Below are positions 1 through 9,155 of a stretch of 64,000 nucleotides of DNA, one piece after another (the first letter of the stretch is position 1; each line of letters starts with the position of its first letter). The notes under the pieces were generated by a model. That model was not told the DNA's origin and made no database searches. It worked only from the letters and a program-made list of their open reading frames with translations. The position numbers were made by a program, and so were the translations under genes. Source of the DNA: an uncultured Lachnospiraceae bacterium (GTDB taxonomy: Bacteria; Bacillota; Clostridia; Lachnospirales; Lachnospiraceae). Location of the stretch: positions 110,438 to 174,437 of the forward strand of contig CAKRYR010000005.1 in assembly GCA_934432595.1 (NCBI GenBank), written 5' to 3'.

Positions 1-25
1 TTTATTAATGATTATAGATTATATT

Positions 26-53
26 AGCCAGCTTTCCTATTTGGAAGCTGGCT
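26..53. repeat. Hairpin, relative of the GCTGAACTGTT palindrome family
   Basis: AGCCAGCTT (26-34) and AAGCTGGCT (45-53) form a perfect 9-bp stem. The bases that follow, GCTGAACTGTT, equal one arm of the palindromes at 35894-35922 and 44454-44486. It may be the terminator of a gene left of the window or a member of that repeat family. No gene is visible in 1-194. Confidence 0.45.
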
Positions 54-194
54 GAACTGTTTCATTAGGAATGCACAGCTTGCGTAAGGAAATTTGAGTT
101 GCATTTCCACTCACATGGGTTAGAGTTGCAAGTGAAAAAGCTTTAATGGAGTGTTTCTAATGATAAAAATGTTTTAATAGAAGGGAAGATTAAA

Positions 195-1115
195 TTGGAT
201 AAAAAAATATATGATGTAATTATAGTCGGTGGAGGACCAGGAGGATATACAGCTGCTTTATATGCTACAAGGGCAGGTTTAAGTACTTTAATTTTAGAGA
301 AGATGGCAGTAGGTGGACAGATGGCAGCTACTAGTGTAATAGATAATTATCCCGGATTTGATGAGGGAATAGATGGATTTAGTCTTGGAGAAAAAATGAA
401 AGCTGGAGCAGAGAGATTTGGAGCAGAGACAGTATTTGCAGAAGTTACCGATAGCTTATTAGAAGGAAATGTTAAAGAGATACAGACAACAGAAGGAACA
501 TTTTATAGTAAGGCAGTTATTATTGCAACAGGCGCATCACCAAGAAAGCTAGGACTTGAGGAAGAAGACAAGCTTGTAGGAAGAGGTGTTGGTTATTGTG
601 CAGTATGTGATGGAATGTTCTATAGAGGTAAAGATGTAGTTGTTGTAGGTGGAGGTAATTCTGCTGTTGAAGATGCTATTTATTTATCAAGAATATGCAA
701 TAAGGTTAGATTGGTTCATCGTAGAGATACTTTTAGGGCAAGTAAAATTTATCAAGATGAATTATTAAATATAGAAAATATTGAGCTTATTCTTGATAGT
801 GAAGTTAAGGAAATATTATATGATGATAAGGTTAATGGTGTAAGAGTATTTAATAATAAAACGGGTGAACATAGTGTTATTGATGTTGATGGAGTGTTTA
901 TAAGCATAGGAAGACAACCTATATCAGATATCTGGAAGGGACAATTAGAAATGGATGAGATAGGATATATTGTAGCTGATGAAACAACTAAGACTAATAT
1001 ACCTGGAGTATATGTAGTAGGAGATGTAAGAACTAAGGCTTTACGTCAAGTTGTTACTGCAGCATCTGATGGAGCAGTAGCAGCACATTTTGCGGAAGAA
1101 TATATAACTATATAA
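195..1115 (+). CDS. trxB: Thioredoxin reductase
   Basis: Cytosolic flavoprotein that passes electrons from NADPH through FAD and a CxxC disulfide to thioredoxin. At 306 residues it has the usual bacterial TrxB length. The FAD-binding GGGPGG is at residues 12-17, a second dinucleotide motif (VVGGGNSAVEDA) lies in the NADPH domain, the redox pair is C135-A-V-C138 followed by DG, and the C-terminal FAD motif reads GVYVVGDVR. The start is TTG at 195, chosen because AAGGGA sits 8 bases upstream and the protein begins directly with the FAD fold. CAVC replaces the more usual CATC. The identification is secure; the partner thioredoxin is not in this window. Confidence 0.95.
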   Translation: MDKKIYDVIIVGGGPGGYTAALYATRAGLSTLILEKMAVGGQMAATSVIDNYPGFDEGIDGFSLGEKMKAGAERFGAETVFAEVTDSLLEGNVKEIQTTEGTFYSKAVIIATGASPRKLGLEEEDKLVGRGVGYCAVCDGMFYRGKDVVVVGGGNSAVEDAIYLSRICNKVRLVHRRDTFRASKIYQDELLNIENIELILDSEVKEILYDDKVNGVRVFNNKTGEHSVIDVDGVFISIGRQPISDIWKGQLEMDEIGYIVADETTKTNIPGVYVVGDVRTKALRQVVTAASDGAVAAHFAEEYITI

Positions 1116-1121
1116 AAACAA

Positions 1122-1160
1122 AAAATAGTAATATTTTGTGACACAAAATTGCTATTTTAC
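1122..1160 (+). terminator. Probable trxB terminator
   Basis: AAAATAGTAA and TTGCTATTTT flank an inner ATTTTGTG/CACAAAAT pairing, giving one long AT-rich hairpin just after the trxB stop codon. Confidence 0.6.
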
Positions 1161-1285
1161 CAAAATGGCGAAAAGCCTTATAAATTGGGCTAAATCTTCC
1201 ACATTTTGGACAAAATATTCCATTGTTTTTTACAGTGAAATCCATTATTATATACTTATAACTTCCAATAATTAAACCTACTACT

Positions 1286-1322
1286 TGCAGTTGAATGGGA
1301 GACACTACCCATTCAACATGCA
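1286..1322. repeat. 14-bp stem intergenic hairpin
   Basis: TGCAGTTGAATGGG and CCCATTCAACATGCA pair over 14 bp with one bulged A and an 8-base loop. No T-run follows. It may be a transcript boundary or an interspersed palindrome. Confidence 0.5.
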
Positions 1323-1389
1323 GGGAATATGAATCAATTACTTAGCATTTTATGGATTATTTTATTTATTCATAAATATGCTATTTTTA

Positions 1390-1655
1390 TGGTCTAAGGT
1401 AAGATGCTTTATATATGATGTTCGCGCGCGAATGAATCTATATAGGTTCTTCGATATATATAAATTTATGACTAAACAGTATGGCATAAGCCGAAGGGCA
1501 TTAAGAGGGCTATTTCAAGTAATTGAGATAGGATGAGTATAATAATTAATAACTTTGACAGCTTAGGGTTTTTAAAAGGGGAGGTACGCCACTATTTTAA
1601 AAACAGACATCGGAAGAAGCAGGTATTTTTGATTTTATTCAAGATACCTGCTTGC
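1390..1655 (+). ncRNA. Candidate structured non-coding RNA or leader
   Basis: This coding-free stretch has nested hairpins and much more GC in its stems than the flanking intergenic DNA. It holds a palindromic TTCGCGCGCGAA (1421-1432) inside a TATATA-bounded stem, a GGC-ATAA-GCC hairpin near 1485, and a perfect 10-bp stem GTTTTTAAAA/TTTTAAAAAC (1568-1577 with 1595-1604) whose 17-base loop contains GGGGAGGTACGCC. It ends in the stem AAGCAGGTAT/ATACCTGCTT (1617-1626 with 1644-1653). I see none of the SRP, RNase P, tmRNA or T-box consensus blocks. The size and lineage would fit a class such as raiA RNA, but I cannot confirm a family. The strand is inferred from the 3' hairpin and the downstream gene. 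Confidence 0.4.
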
Positions 1656-1782
1656 TTTATTGTTGGCTCTTTTCTTCTATAATAGGAAATTATACCGAAG
1701 GTTCTTCTTGCAAAGTTTCTTGTATAAAGTTATAATCAAAAGATAAAGATATATATTGAATATTTTGATTGGAAGGATATTT

Positions 1783-2835
1783 ATGAAATTTAAGAAGATT
1801 GATATAGACTCAAGAAATGTAATTATTAAGTATTTAAATAAAGAAAATAGAAGATCGTGTTCATATTGTTTTACTGATATATTTATATGGAAGGATAAAT
1901 ATAATACAGAATATTGTATAGAAGATAATTGCTTATATATTAGACAGTTTGACTCAGACACTAATATGTATTTTTATTATGCTCCGATTATTGATAATAA
2001 TTTAGAACAAGTCGAGATAATAGACATTGATAATGGGCAAGAACAGGTTTGTGAAAATGATATTGATAACGTGAAACACAAGCGTGTAACGCTGAATAAT
2101 TGTATTAATAATATTATTATTGATTCTATTGATAATAATTATCAGTTCTGTTTTGGAAATATAAGTTCTGATTTAATGACATTTCTTACAAAAGAATACG
2201 GAGATATGTTTGAAATAGAGCATGTAAGAGACTTTTCTGATTATATATATAATTCTGAAGAACTAATTAATTTATCTGGAAAGAAATTTCATAAAAAGAA
2301 GAATTTACTTAATAAGTTTATGAGAGAATATGATGGGCGTTATGAATATAGAGATATTTCAGCTGAGGATATAAATGATATTCTTGAATTTAATAGATTA
2401 TGGTGCGAAAACAATTTAGCAAAAGATGCAGAAGATATGCTTGATGAGACTAGAGCTATTGAGTTAGCTATGAAAAATTATGAAGCATTAGATTTAAAGG
2501 GTGGAATGTTATTAGTTGAAGATAATATAATTGCTTATACACTAGGAAGTGAGATTAATAGAGATACATTTGGAATACAGATAGAGAAGGCACTAAGTGA
2601 GTACAGTGGTTCATATCAGATGATTAATAATGCATTTGCAAAGAATAATTTAAAAGATTATAAGTATATAAATAGAGAAGAAGATATTGGAATAGAAGGT
2701 CTTAGAAGAGCTAAGATGTCTTACAATCCAGTTATCATAGAAGATTATATTATGGCTAGATATTGTCGTAAAAAGGTTACAAAAACTTATAATTTAGCAC
2801 GAGTAAAGAATAATTATTATGAATTTGAAAGGTAA
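1783..2835 (+). CDS. DUF2156 (lysylphosphatidylglycerol synthetase C-terminal-like) protein
   Basis: A 350-residue soluble protein resembling the DUF2156 domain, a double GNAT fold related to the catalytic domain of MprF and to Fem-type aminoacyl transferases. Family-like segments are RSCSYCFTDIFIWKDKY near the N-terminus, KKFHKKKNLLNKFMREY mid-protein, and the C-terminal acetyltransferase-like part with INREEDIGIEGLRRAK. ATG 1783 is chosen over an in-frame ATG at 1756 because GGAAGG lies just upstream. It is followed after 5 bases by another GNAT-like gene, so the two are probably co-transcribed. The substrate is unknown; membrane-lipid or peptide aminoacylation is a family-level guess only. 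Confidence 0.8.
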   Translation: MKFKKIDIDSRNVIIKYLNKENRRSCSYCFTDIFIWKDKYNTEYCIEDNCLYIRQFDSDTNMYFYYAPIIDNNLEQVEIIDIDNGQEQVCENDIDNVKHKRVTLNNCINNIIIDSIDNNYQFCFGNISSDLMTFLTKEYGDMFEIEHVRDFSDYIYNSEELINLSGKKFHKKKNLLNKFMREYDGRYEYRDISAEDINDILEFNRLWCENNLAKDAEDMLDETRAIELAMKNYEALDLKGGMLLVEDNIIAYTLGSEINRDTFGIQIEKALSEYSGSYQMINNAFAKNNLKDYKYINREEDIGIEGLRRAKMSYNPVIIEDYIMARYCRKKVTKTYNLARVKNNYYEFER

Positions 2836-2840
2836 GTTAG

Positions 2841-3737
2841 ATGATACGTTTTGCAGGTGATGAGGATAGAAATAGAATAATAGAACTATGGACAGAGGCT
2901 TTTGGTTATGATGATTTTGCTATATGGTTTTTCGATAATATTTTTGATATAAAAAATGTTTTAGTATATGAGATCGTGGAAGAAAATGATGAGAAAATAG
3001 TTGCTATGCTACAAAGAATACCATATATTATTAAGGATTTTGGCGAGGCTACATATATATATGGAGCTTGTACGGATTTAAAATATAGAAATAAGGGAAT
3101 AATGGGTAAACTTTTAGCTTATTCTGAAGCTATTGATGTGGCTGAAGGCAAAGAAGCTATATTTTTAGTGCCAGAAAATGAGAAATTGTTTGATTTTTAT
3201 GAGAAAAAAGGATATAAAGATTATTTTTATAAATATTTAAGGGAAAACGTAGAAAGGCCTATTGTTGATTTAGAAAAAGATATAAAACATCGCACTAATA
3301 TAGAAGAAATAAGAACAAATATGTTTGATGATGAGGCGAAAGACATCCATTATAATAGGATATCTGAAAGAATGTTAGCTTTATATAATAATATTAATTT
3401 AGGTAAACAATATATAATTAGAAATAATACTTATTTTATTAACCAGATTAAGATGCATTTAAGCATTAACGGAAAAATATATGTGTTTTACCAAAAAAAA
3501 GAGATGGTTGGTTATGCATTTGGCTATATAGAGGATAATAATTATGTAGTAAGTGAATTAATAGTGAAAGACAATAATGTATATAATGAAGTTATAGGAC
3601 TTCTAAGAGATAAATTTTCTAATATAAATGTGTTAAATAACCTTGAGGGAAAGATAAAAATAAAATACGGATGTATTAAATTGTTACGAAAAATGTTAAA
3701 TATTAATAAAATAATAATTAATTTAGTTTATGATTAA
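2841..3737 (+). CDS. GNAT family N-acetyltransferase
   Basis: A 298-residue protein. The N-terminal half is a GNAT acyl-CoA-dependent acetyltransferase: GACTDLKYRNKGIMGKLL is the acetyl-CoA pyrophosphate loop (R/Q-x-x-G-x-G/A region), followed by LVPENEKLFDFYEKKGY, the typical C-terminal GNAT strand. The rest resembles Eis-like proteins that carry a second acetyltransferase-like domain. It starts 5 bases after the DUF2156 gene and is probably translated from the same message. The substrate is not predictable. Confidence 0.8.
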   Translation: MIRFAGDEDRNRIIELWTEAFGYDDFAIWFFDNIFDIKNVLVYEIVEENDEKIVAMLQRIPYIIKDFGEATYIYGACTDLKYRNKGIMGKLLAYSEAIDVAEGKEAIFLVPENEKLFDFYEKKGYKDYFYKYLRENVERPIVDLEKDIKHRTNIEEIRTNMFDDEAKDIHYNRISERMLALYNNINLGKQYIIRNNTYFINQIKMHLSINGKIYVFYQKKEMVGYAFGYIEDNNYVVSELIVKDNNVYNEVIGLLRDKFSNINVLNNLEGKIKIKYGCIKLLRKMLNINKIIINLVYD

Positions 3738-3780
3738 TGTGCCTAAAAATAGAGAAAAATTAAAAAAAGCTAGAATTTAT

Positions 3781-3809
3781 TTGACGACTACCTAAGAAAG
3801 TGATATAAT
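3781..3809 (+). promoter_or_regulatory. Promoter for the SH3/NlpC-P60 gene
   Basis: TTGACG (3781-3786), 17 bases, TATAAT (3804-3809). This predicts a transcript start near 3816 and a leader of about 95 bases before the ATG at 3911. Confidence 0.8.
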
Positions 3810-3910
3810 AAAGTTACAATTAATTAACAAATACGTAATAATTCAACTTGAGGGGAATAAGTATTTGTTTTGTAGTATGGAGGTTGAGTAGTTAGTAAGG
3901 AGGAAATGGC

Positions 3911-5101
3911 ATGATTTTAAATAATAAGTTATTTAAATTATCATCATTATGTATAATAGGTACAGTTGCAATCGCAATGAACCAAATGCTTTCTGCTAAC
4001 GCTGGTTTAAGTACTACTTCTAAGAATAGAGAAGCTAATGTCTCAAAAACAGTCGAAAGTTCTTCAGAAAATTCAGTTATTTCAGAAAAAAAAGCAACTT
4101 CATATAAAGCAGTAATTAAAGACGATAAAGTTGAAGTTAAAGATGAGAAGACTCCTACTGATGCAAAACCAGAAGATGAGAAAAAAGATGAAAAAGATTT
4201 CTTAGAGGGGCCTGTTAAAGGCATAAATTATAATGATTATATAAATTATGATAGATACAAAAATTTAGGAATTGCAAATATTGCTCAATATCTTAATGTT
4301 AGAAAAGAACCTGGTTTAAAGGGTAAGATTATTGGTAAAATGCCACCTCATGCAGGATGTACTATTTTAGGAACAGAGAAGGACTCAGAAGGAAATGAAT
4401 GGTATAAGATTAAATCAGATAAAGTGACAGGATATGTAGATAAACAATATATTACTGCTGGGGATGAAGCATTAGCTTTAGTACCTCAAGTAGGTAGATT
4501 AGTTGTTAAAGTAGATTGTAATGTGTTAAATGTAAGAACAAAGGCATCTACTAAATCAGAAGTTTTATATCAAATATCACAAGGTGAGGAACTTGATATT
4601 ATAAGTATAAGTAAAGAGTGGATTGAAGTATCTGTTGATGTAGGACAAGATAATGCATTTGTTGCAAGAGAATTTGTAAAAGTTTCTTTTGAATTACAAA
4701 AAGCTGTTGAAATAGAAGAAATCTTATATGGATTATCAGCAGAAAGAAAAGCATTATTTGAATATGCTAAGAAATTCTTGGGAAATAGATATGTATATGG
4801 TGGAACTAGTTTAACAAATGGAACAGATTGTTCAGGATTTACAATGAGAATTTACGAGAAATTTGGCCATAAATTACCTAGAACATCAAGATCTCAAGCA
4901 ACTGTTGGAACTAAGATAACAGAAAGTAAATTGAAACCAGGAGATTTAGTATTCTATGCAAGAAGTGGAAGAGTATACCACGTAGCAATGTATGCAGGTA
5001 ATGGTAAGATATTACATGCAGCTAATAGTAGAAAAGGTATCATTATTAGTAATATGAAGTATACAGCTCCATATAGATATGTTAGAATATTAGAAGATTA
5101 A
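3911..5101 (+). CDS. Secreted SH3 domain / NlpC-P60 peptidoglycan endopeptidase
   Basis: Exported cell-wall hydrolase of 396 residues. Residues 1-31 are a signal peptide ending SANA. A charged, Lys/Glu-rich linker runs to about 100, two bacterial SH3 domains lie near 122-178 and 196-256, and a C-terminal NlpC/P60 domain spans about 282-396. The catalytic Cys is C307 in TDCSGF and the His is H357 in YHVAMYAG, as in D,L-endopeptidases that cleave within the stem peptide. AGGAGG lies 6 bases before the start. A paralogue with the same layout is at 22521-23804. It is monocistronic, with its own promoter and a 3' hairpin. Confidence 0.92.
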   Translation: MILNNKLFKLSSLCIIGTVAIAMNQMLSANAGLSTTSKNREANVSKTVESSSENSVISEKKATSYKAVIKDDKVEVKDEKTPTDAKPEDEKKDEKDFLEGPVKGINYNDYINYDRYKNLGIANIAQYLNVRKEPGLKGKIIGKMPPHAGCTILGTEKDSEGNEWYKIKSDKVTGYVDKQYITAGDEALALVPQVGRLVVKVDCNVLNVRTKASTKSEVLYQISQGEELDIISISKEWIEVSVDVGQDNAFVAREFVKVSFELQKAVEIEEILYGLSAERKALFEYAKKFLGNRYVYGGTSLTNGTDCSGFTMRIYEKFGHKLPRTSRSQATVGTKITESKLKPGDLVFYARSGRVYHVAMYAGNGKILHAANSRKGIIISNMKYTAPYRYVRILED

Positions 5102-5139
5102 TAAAAATATTGTAAGGACATTATAAAATGTATATAATT

Positions 5140-5165
5140 AAAGAAGTCGCTTAGGCGACTTCTTT
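5140..5165 (+). terminator. Hairpin terminator after the NlpC/P60 gene
   Basis: AAAGAAGTCGC, a 4-base loop and GCGACTTCTTT form an 11-bp stem 39 bases after the stop codon. Confidence 0.75.
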
Positions 5166-5225
5166 AGTTAAGAAAAAACAATAGTCAAATAGTTTTAATG
5201 GTTTGAAAAATATAGGACTAGACTG

Positions 5226-6935
5226 TTGGAATTAGAAAGGAAAATGCGGAGAATGGATGGTTTATGGATAGTATTAGGAATAGTGCTAGTAATAATAGTA
5301 TTAATTATTTTAGATAAAATAATTAATAGTGGACATGAAAAGGAACTAATCACAACTTTAGAGAAAGGTTGGGGAAAGAAAAATACCAATAAATTTACTG
5401 AGGAAGAATTTAAATTAATAAAGTATTATTATGAGCATATTTGCCAAGATACTGATGTTGATGATATTACGTGGAATGATTTAGATATGGATAATATATT
5501 TACACGAATAAATTCAACAAATTGTTCCATTGGTAGTGAATATCTATATAGTATGCTTCATAAATTAGAATTTGAGAAGGATAATAAATTTGGTTTAGAG
5601 GAAAGAAATAAACTTGCAAAGTTATTTGTAGATAATAAAGAGCATAGGATAAATACACAAGTAATATTAAGTAAAATAGGTAGAAATAAGAAAATATCCA
5701 TATATGAGTATATGACAAGGATGAAAGAAGTCAGTTCAAATAATTGCTTAATTAATAAGATACAAGTGTTGTTGTTATTGATTTCAATATTAGGCATAGT
5801 TTTAAATTTTAAGCCAGCATTATTTATTACATTTGTTATGATAGGTGTAAATGTTGCTACTTATTATTCTCATAGGGCAAAGATTGAACCTTATCTTAGC
5901 TTCTTTGGTTACATTGTGCGTTTAAATAAAAATATAACTGACTTATGCAAAATTGAGGCTGATGAATTAAAACCTTATCAAAGCCGTTTAAAAGAAATAA
6001 GTAAAGCATTAAAAAAACTTAGAAAAGGAGCATTTTTATTAACGCAAGGAGCTGTATCAGGAAGTTTTGTTGATGCAATTATGGATTATGTGAAAATGAT
6101 TTTTCATGTTGATATAATTAAATTCTATTCTATGTTAGAAGTAATTAAGGAAAATCAAGAATATATTACAGAATTGTATGAGATTATAGGTTTCATAGAT
6201 AGTTCTGTTGCAATTGCATCTTATAGAGAAAGCTTAAACTATTGGTCAGAACCACAATTATATAAGAGTAATGGCATTGAATATTCTGTAAAGGAGGTAT
6301 TTCATCCTTTAATCAAGGAGCCAGTCACTAATTCTATATCAGAAAAAAAATGTGTTTTACTTACAGGTTCTAATGCTTCTGGAAAGTCAACGTTTATTAA
6401 GACATTGGCAATAAATGCAATATTATCACAGACAATATGTACAAGTGTTAGTAAAAAGTATGTTGCACCATTTTATCAGATATATACTTCTATGGCTTTG
6501 CGTGATAGTTTGTTAAGTGGTGAAAGCTACTATATGGTTGAAATTAAGTCTTTAAAGAGAATAATTAATGCAAAACATGAGAATAGACCAATACTTTGTT
6601 TTGTTGATGAGGTATTGCGTGGAACTAATACTCTAGAGAGAATATCTGCATCATCTCATATTTTATCTTATATTGCTAAGGGTAATGCTATGTGTTTTGC
6701 AGCTACACATGATATTGAGTTGACTAAGATATTAGAAAATGATTATAAGAACTATCATTTTCAAGAAAAAATATTAGATAATGATGTTAATTTTGATTAT
6801 AAATTATATGAGGGTAAAGCTAAATCAAGAAATGCTATTAAGTTACTTAAAATGATAGGATATGAGGATGAAATTGTTGATAAAGCTTCTAAAATGGCAG
6901 AAAACTTCTTGCAAAATGGAGTTTGGAAAATATAA
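5226..6935 (+). CDS. MutS domain V-type membrane ATPase
   Basis: A MutS-like ATPase of 569 residues keeping only the core and ATPase domains, preceded by a membrane helix (about 13-30) and with a second hydrophobic pair near 182-215. Walker A is GSNASGKST and Walker B is CFVDEVLRGTN, followed by the MutS-type ATHD motif. It lacks the mismatch-binding domains of MutS1, so canonical mismatch repair is unlikely. Related membrane-associated MutS-like proteins are common in Clostridia and have no settled role. The start is uncertain: TTG 5226, ATG 5244 or ATG 5253, none with an ideally spaced ribosome site. Confidence 0.85.
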   Translation: MELERKMRRMDGLWIVLGIVLVIIVLIILDKIINSGHEKELITTLEKGWGKKNTNKFTEEEFKLIKYYYEHICQDTDVDDITWNDLDMDNIFTRINSTNCSIGSEYLYSMLHKLEFEKDNKFGLEERNKLAKLFVDNKEHRINTQVILSKIGRNKKISIYEYMTRMKEVSSNNCLINKIQVLLLLISILGIVLNFKPALFITFVMIGVNVATYYSHRAKIEPYLSFFGYIVRLNKNITDLCKIEADELKPYQSRLKEISKALKKLRKGAFLLTQGAVSGSFVDAIMDYVKMIFHVDIIKFYSMLEVIKENQEYITELYEIIGFIDSSVAIASYRESLNYWSEPQLYKSNGIEYSVKEVFHPLIKEPVTNSISEKKCVLLTGSNASGKSTFIKTLAINAILSQTICTSVSKKYVAPFYQIYTSMALRDSLLSGESYYMVEIKSLKRIINAKHENRPILCFVDEVLRGTNTLERISASSHILSYIAKGNAMCFAATHDIELTKILENDYKNYHFQEKILDNDVNFDYKLYEGKAKSRNAIKLLKMIGYEDEIVDKASKMAENFLQNGVWKI

Positions 6936-6960
6936 AAAGTAAGATTATGTAAAAAAATAG

Positions 6961-6988
6961 TGCAAATTTAAAATGTTTGGTGTATAAT
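6961..6988 (+). promoter_or_regulatory. Weak promoter for the DHH gene
   Basis: A perfect TATAAT (6983-6988) lies in a 133-base gap. The -35 region around 6960-6966 (TGCAAA) is poor. Confidence 0.45.
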
Positions 6989-7068
6989 GGCATAAATGGA
7001 AATTTTGTAACTATTGGGGTAACGGCAAAGCAATTGAATGAAATGTTACCGATTAGGAGGGTTTTAGT

Positions 7069-7998
7069 TTGAGCCAAAAATACCGATTGATAACAAGAAG
7101 TGACTTTGATGGATTGGTTTGTGCTATGATTTTAAAAGAATTGGATATGATAGATGATATCAAATTTGTACATCCAAAAGATATGCAAGATGGAAGAATA
7201 AGAGTAACAGATAAAGATATAACCACTAACTTGCCTTATGTTAAAGGAGTACATTTGGCTTTTGACCATCATTTAAGTGAAATGACAAGAGTGGGAAATG
7301 TCAATAAGAATCATATATTCGATCCTGAAGCACCAAGTGCAGCAAGACTTGTATATGAATATTATAATGGCGAAACAAGGTTAAAAAGAATAGGTAAGGA
7401 GATTATGACAGCAGTAGATAAGTCTGATTCAGCTCAATTTACCAAGGAAGAGATTATTAGTCCTAAGAGATGGGTTTTACTTAATTATATAATGGATGCA
7501 AGAACTGGTTTGGGACGTTTTAGAAATTTTAGAATATCTAATTATCAATTAATGATGGAACTTATAGATTATTGTTTAGAACATCCTGTAGATGAAGTAT
7601 TGCGTTTACCTGATGTAAAAGAACGTGTTGATATGTATTTTGAACAACAACATTTGTTTAAGAATCAGATAGAGAAAGTACATAAAATGGTGGGAAAGGT
7701 TGTTGTGTTACCGCTTAAAGATGAGAAGGTAATATATACTGGTAATAGATTTATGGTTTATGCTATGTATCCTGAGGCTGAGGTGTCTGTACATGTTATG
7801 TGGGGATATCGTAAGCAAAATACTGCTATTACAATAGGTAAATCTATTATAAATAAGAATTCTAAGGCTAATATAGGTGATATTTGTCTAAAATATGGTG
7901 GCGGTGGACATAGGAATGCTGGAACATGTCAGATTCCTAATGACCAGGTAGATATTATATTACCTAAGATATTAGAAGATTTGAACGCAGAATCGTAA
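7069..7998 (+). CDS. DHH family phosphoesterase
   Basis: A 309-residue cytosolic DHH/DHHA1 protein. It has motif I RSDFDG (D12, D14), the DHH motif D66-H67-H68 and the C-terminal GGGGH at 277-281 followed by RNAGTC. Members hydrolyse short phosphodiesters (oligoribonucleotides, cyclic-dinucleotide products, pAp) or polyphosphate; which one applies cannot be told from sequence. The start is TTG 7069, supported by AGGAGG 8 bases upstream. It lies 43 bases before rnhA and may share its transcript. Confidence 0.88.
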   Translation: MSQKYRLITRSDFDGLVCAMILKELDMIDDIKFVHPKDMQDGRIRVTDKDITTNLPYVKGVHLAFDHHLSEMTRVGNVNKNHIFDPEAPSAARLVYEYYNGETRLKRIGKEIMTAVDKSDSAQFTKEEIISPKRWVLLNYIMDARTGLGRFRNFRISNYQLMMELIDYCLEHPVDEVLRLPDVKERVDMYFEQQHLFKNQIEKVHKMVGKVVVLPLKDEKVIYTGNRFMVYAMYPEAEVSVHVMWGYRKQNTAITIGKSIINKNSKANIGDICLKYGGGGHRNAGTCQIPNDQVDIILPKILEDLNAES

Positions 7999-8041
7999 TA
8001 GATTGTGTATTAGATTTTAAATATATTAAGAGGAGAGAAGA

Positions 8042-8524
8042 ATGGAAGTAAGTATATATACAGATGGTTCAGCTAGAGGTAATCCTGACGGACCAGGTGG
8101 ATATGGAACAATTTTGGTTTATATTGATTCGCAAGGAATAGAACATAAGAAAGAATTAAGTGCAGGATATAAGAAGACTACTAATAATAGAATGGAGCTT
8201 TTAGCAGCTATTGTTGGTATTGAGGCGTTAAATCGTCCTTGTAAGGTTAAGTTATATTCTGATTCACAGTATTTAGTTAAAGCCTTTAATGATCGTTGGA
8301 TTGATTCATGGATTAAGAAAGGCTGGAAACGTGGCAAGAATGAGCCAGTTAAGAACGTAGATTTATGGAAACGTTTAATGAAAGCAAAAGAACAACATGA
8401 AGTTGAGTTTATATGGGTTAAAGGTCATGCAGGACATGAACAGAATGAACGCTGTGACGAATTAGCTACTACGGCAGCAGACCAACCTATAGACTTGCTA
8501 CTAGACGATATTATTGCAGAATAA
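8042..8524 (+). CDS. rnhA: Ribonuclease HI
   Basis: Degrades the RNA strand of RNA-DNA hybrids. A 160-residue protein with all four catalytic carboxylates: D8 (YTDGSARGNPDGPGG), E52 (NRMELLA), D74 (YSDSQYLV) and D139 (NERCDELA), plus the WVKGHAGH loop. No N-terminal hybrid-binding domain is present, so it is a plain RNase HI. AGGAGAG lies just before the ATG. Confidence 0.94.
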   Translation: MEVSIYTDGSARGNPDGPGGYGTILVYIDSQGIEHKKELSAGYKKTTNNRMELLAAIVGIEALNRPCKVKLYSDSQYLVKAFNDRWIDSWIKKGWKRGKNEPVKNVDLWKRLMKAKEQHEVEFIWVKGHAGHEQNERCDELATTAADQPIDLLLDDIIAE

Positions 8525-8530
8525 ATTGTA

Positions 8531-8560
8531 AAACAGTGCATCCAATGGGGGGCACTGTTT
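8531..8560. terminator. Bidirectional terminator between rnhA and the Rrf2 gene
   Basis: AAACAGTGC pairs with GCACTGTTT around an 11-base loop, flanked by A and T runs on both sides. It serves both converging genes. Confidence 0.8.
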
Positions 8561-8988
8561 TATATACTATAATCATCTATTCTAGGTTGGTCTATTACGT
8601 CTTGAAGTGTTATTCCACTAAGATATTCATCTATAACTTTATATAATCCTTCATATATTGGTAAGGATAAGCATTGTGAACAGTTTTCACATAGATTTGG
8701 TGAATTGTCCATGCAGCTTACTGGTGTAAGACTACCTTCTGCACTTTCTAGTATTTCTTTAACTGTGATTTCTGAAGGATGTTTTGCAAGTTGATATCCT
8801 CCCATGTGTCCTTTATTAGCATTTAATAAATTATTTCTATTTAGGAAAGGAATAATTTGCTCAAGGTATTTCTTGGATATATTTTGACGCTTGGATATGT
8901 CTTTTAATGCGATAAATCCTTCATTGTAATGTTGTGCAAGGTCAATCATTAATCGAAATGAATAACGACCTTTTGTTGATATTTTCAA
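8560..8988 (-). CDS. Rrf2 family transcriptional regulator
   Basis: A 142-residue winged-helix Rrf2 protein (MKISTKGRYSFRLMIDLA start, RQNISKKYLEQII recognition region). A cysteine cluster C-x8-C-x2-C-x2-C in the C-terminal half suggests an iron-sulfur cluster of the IscR/RsrR type rather than CymR, which lacks it. It is divergent from cysK across 234 bases, so control of cysteine or sulfur metabolism is the natural inference. The start is TTG (8986-8988), supported by AAGGAGG about 8 bases upstream. The reading frame ends inside the shared terminator. Confidence 0.88.
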   Translation of the reverse strand: MKISTKGRYSFRLMIDLAQHYNEGFIALKDISKRQNISKKYLEQIIPFLNRNNLLNANKGHMGGYQLAKHPSEITVKEILESAEGSLTPVSCMDNSPNLCENCSQCLSLPIYEGLYKVIDEYLSGITLQDVIDQPRIDDYSI

Positions 8989-9126
8989 GTGTAATGCCTC
9001 CTTTATATGTTTTTAAATTATATAAATAAAATAGTAACATAAGGATCGTGTCGTTTCAAGAAGTTATTTGCAGAACAATGTAATATTACTAAAATTACAG
9101 CTAAAATAAAAAGTTAGAATTTATTA

Positions 9127-9155
9127 TTGACATAATAATATAATAATATTATAAT
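9127..9155 (+). promoter_or_regulatory. Consensus promoter for cysK with AT-repeat spacer
   Basis: TTGACA (9127-9132), 17 bases, TATAAT (9150-9155). The spacer consists of TAATAATA repeats with dyad symmetry, a plausible operator for the divergent Rrf2 regulator, though no binding data exist. Confidence 0.8.

Noticed and set aside
1561..1610. T-box riboswitch suggested by GGGGAGGTACGCCAC
   Set aside because: The anti-terminator consensus AGGGTGGNACCGCG is not matched, and no aminoacyl-tRNA synthetase or amino-acid gene follows.
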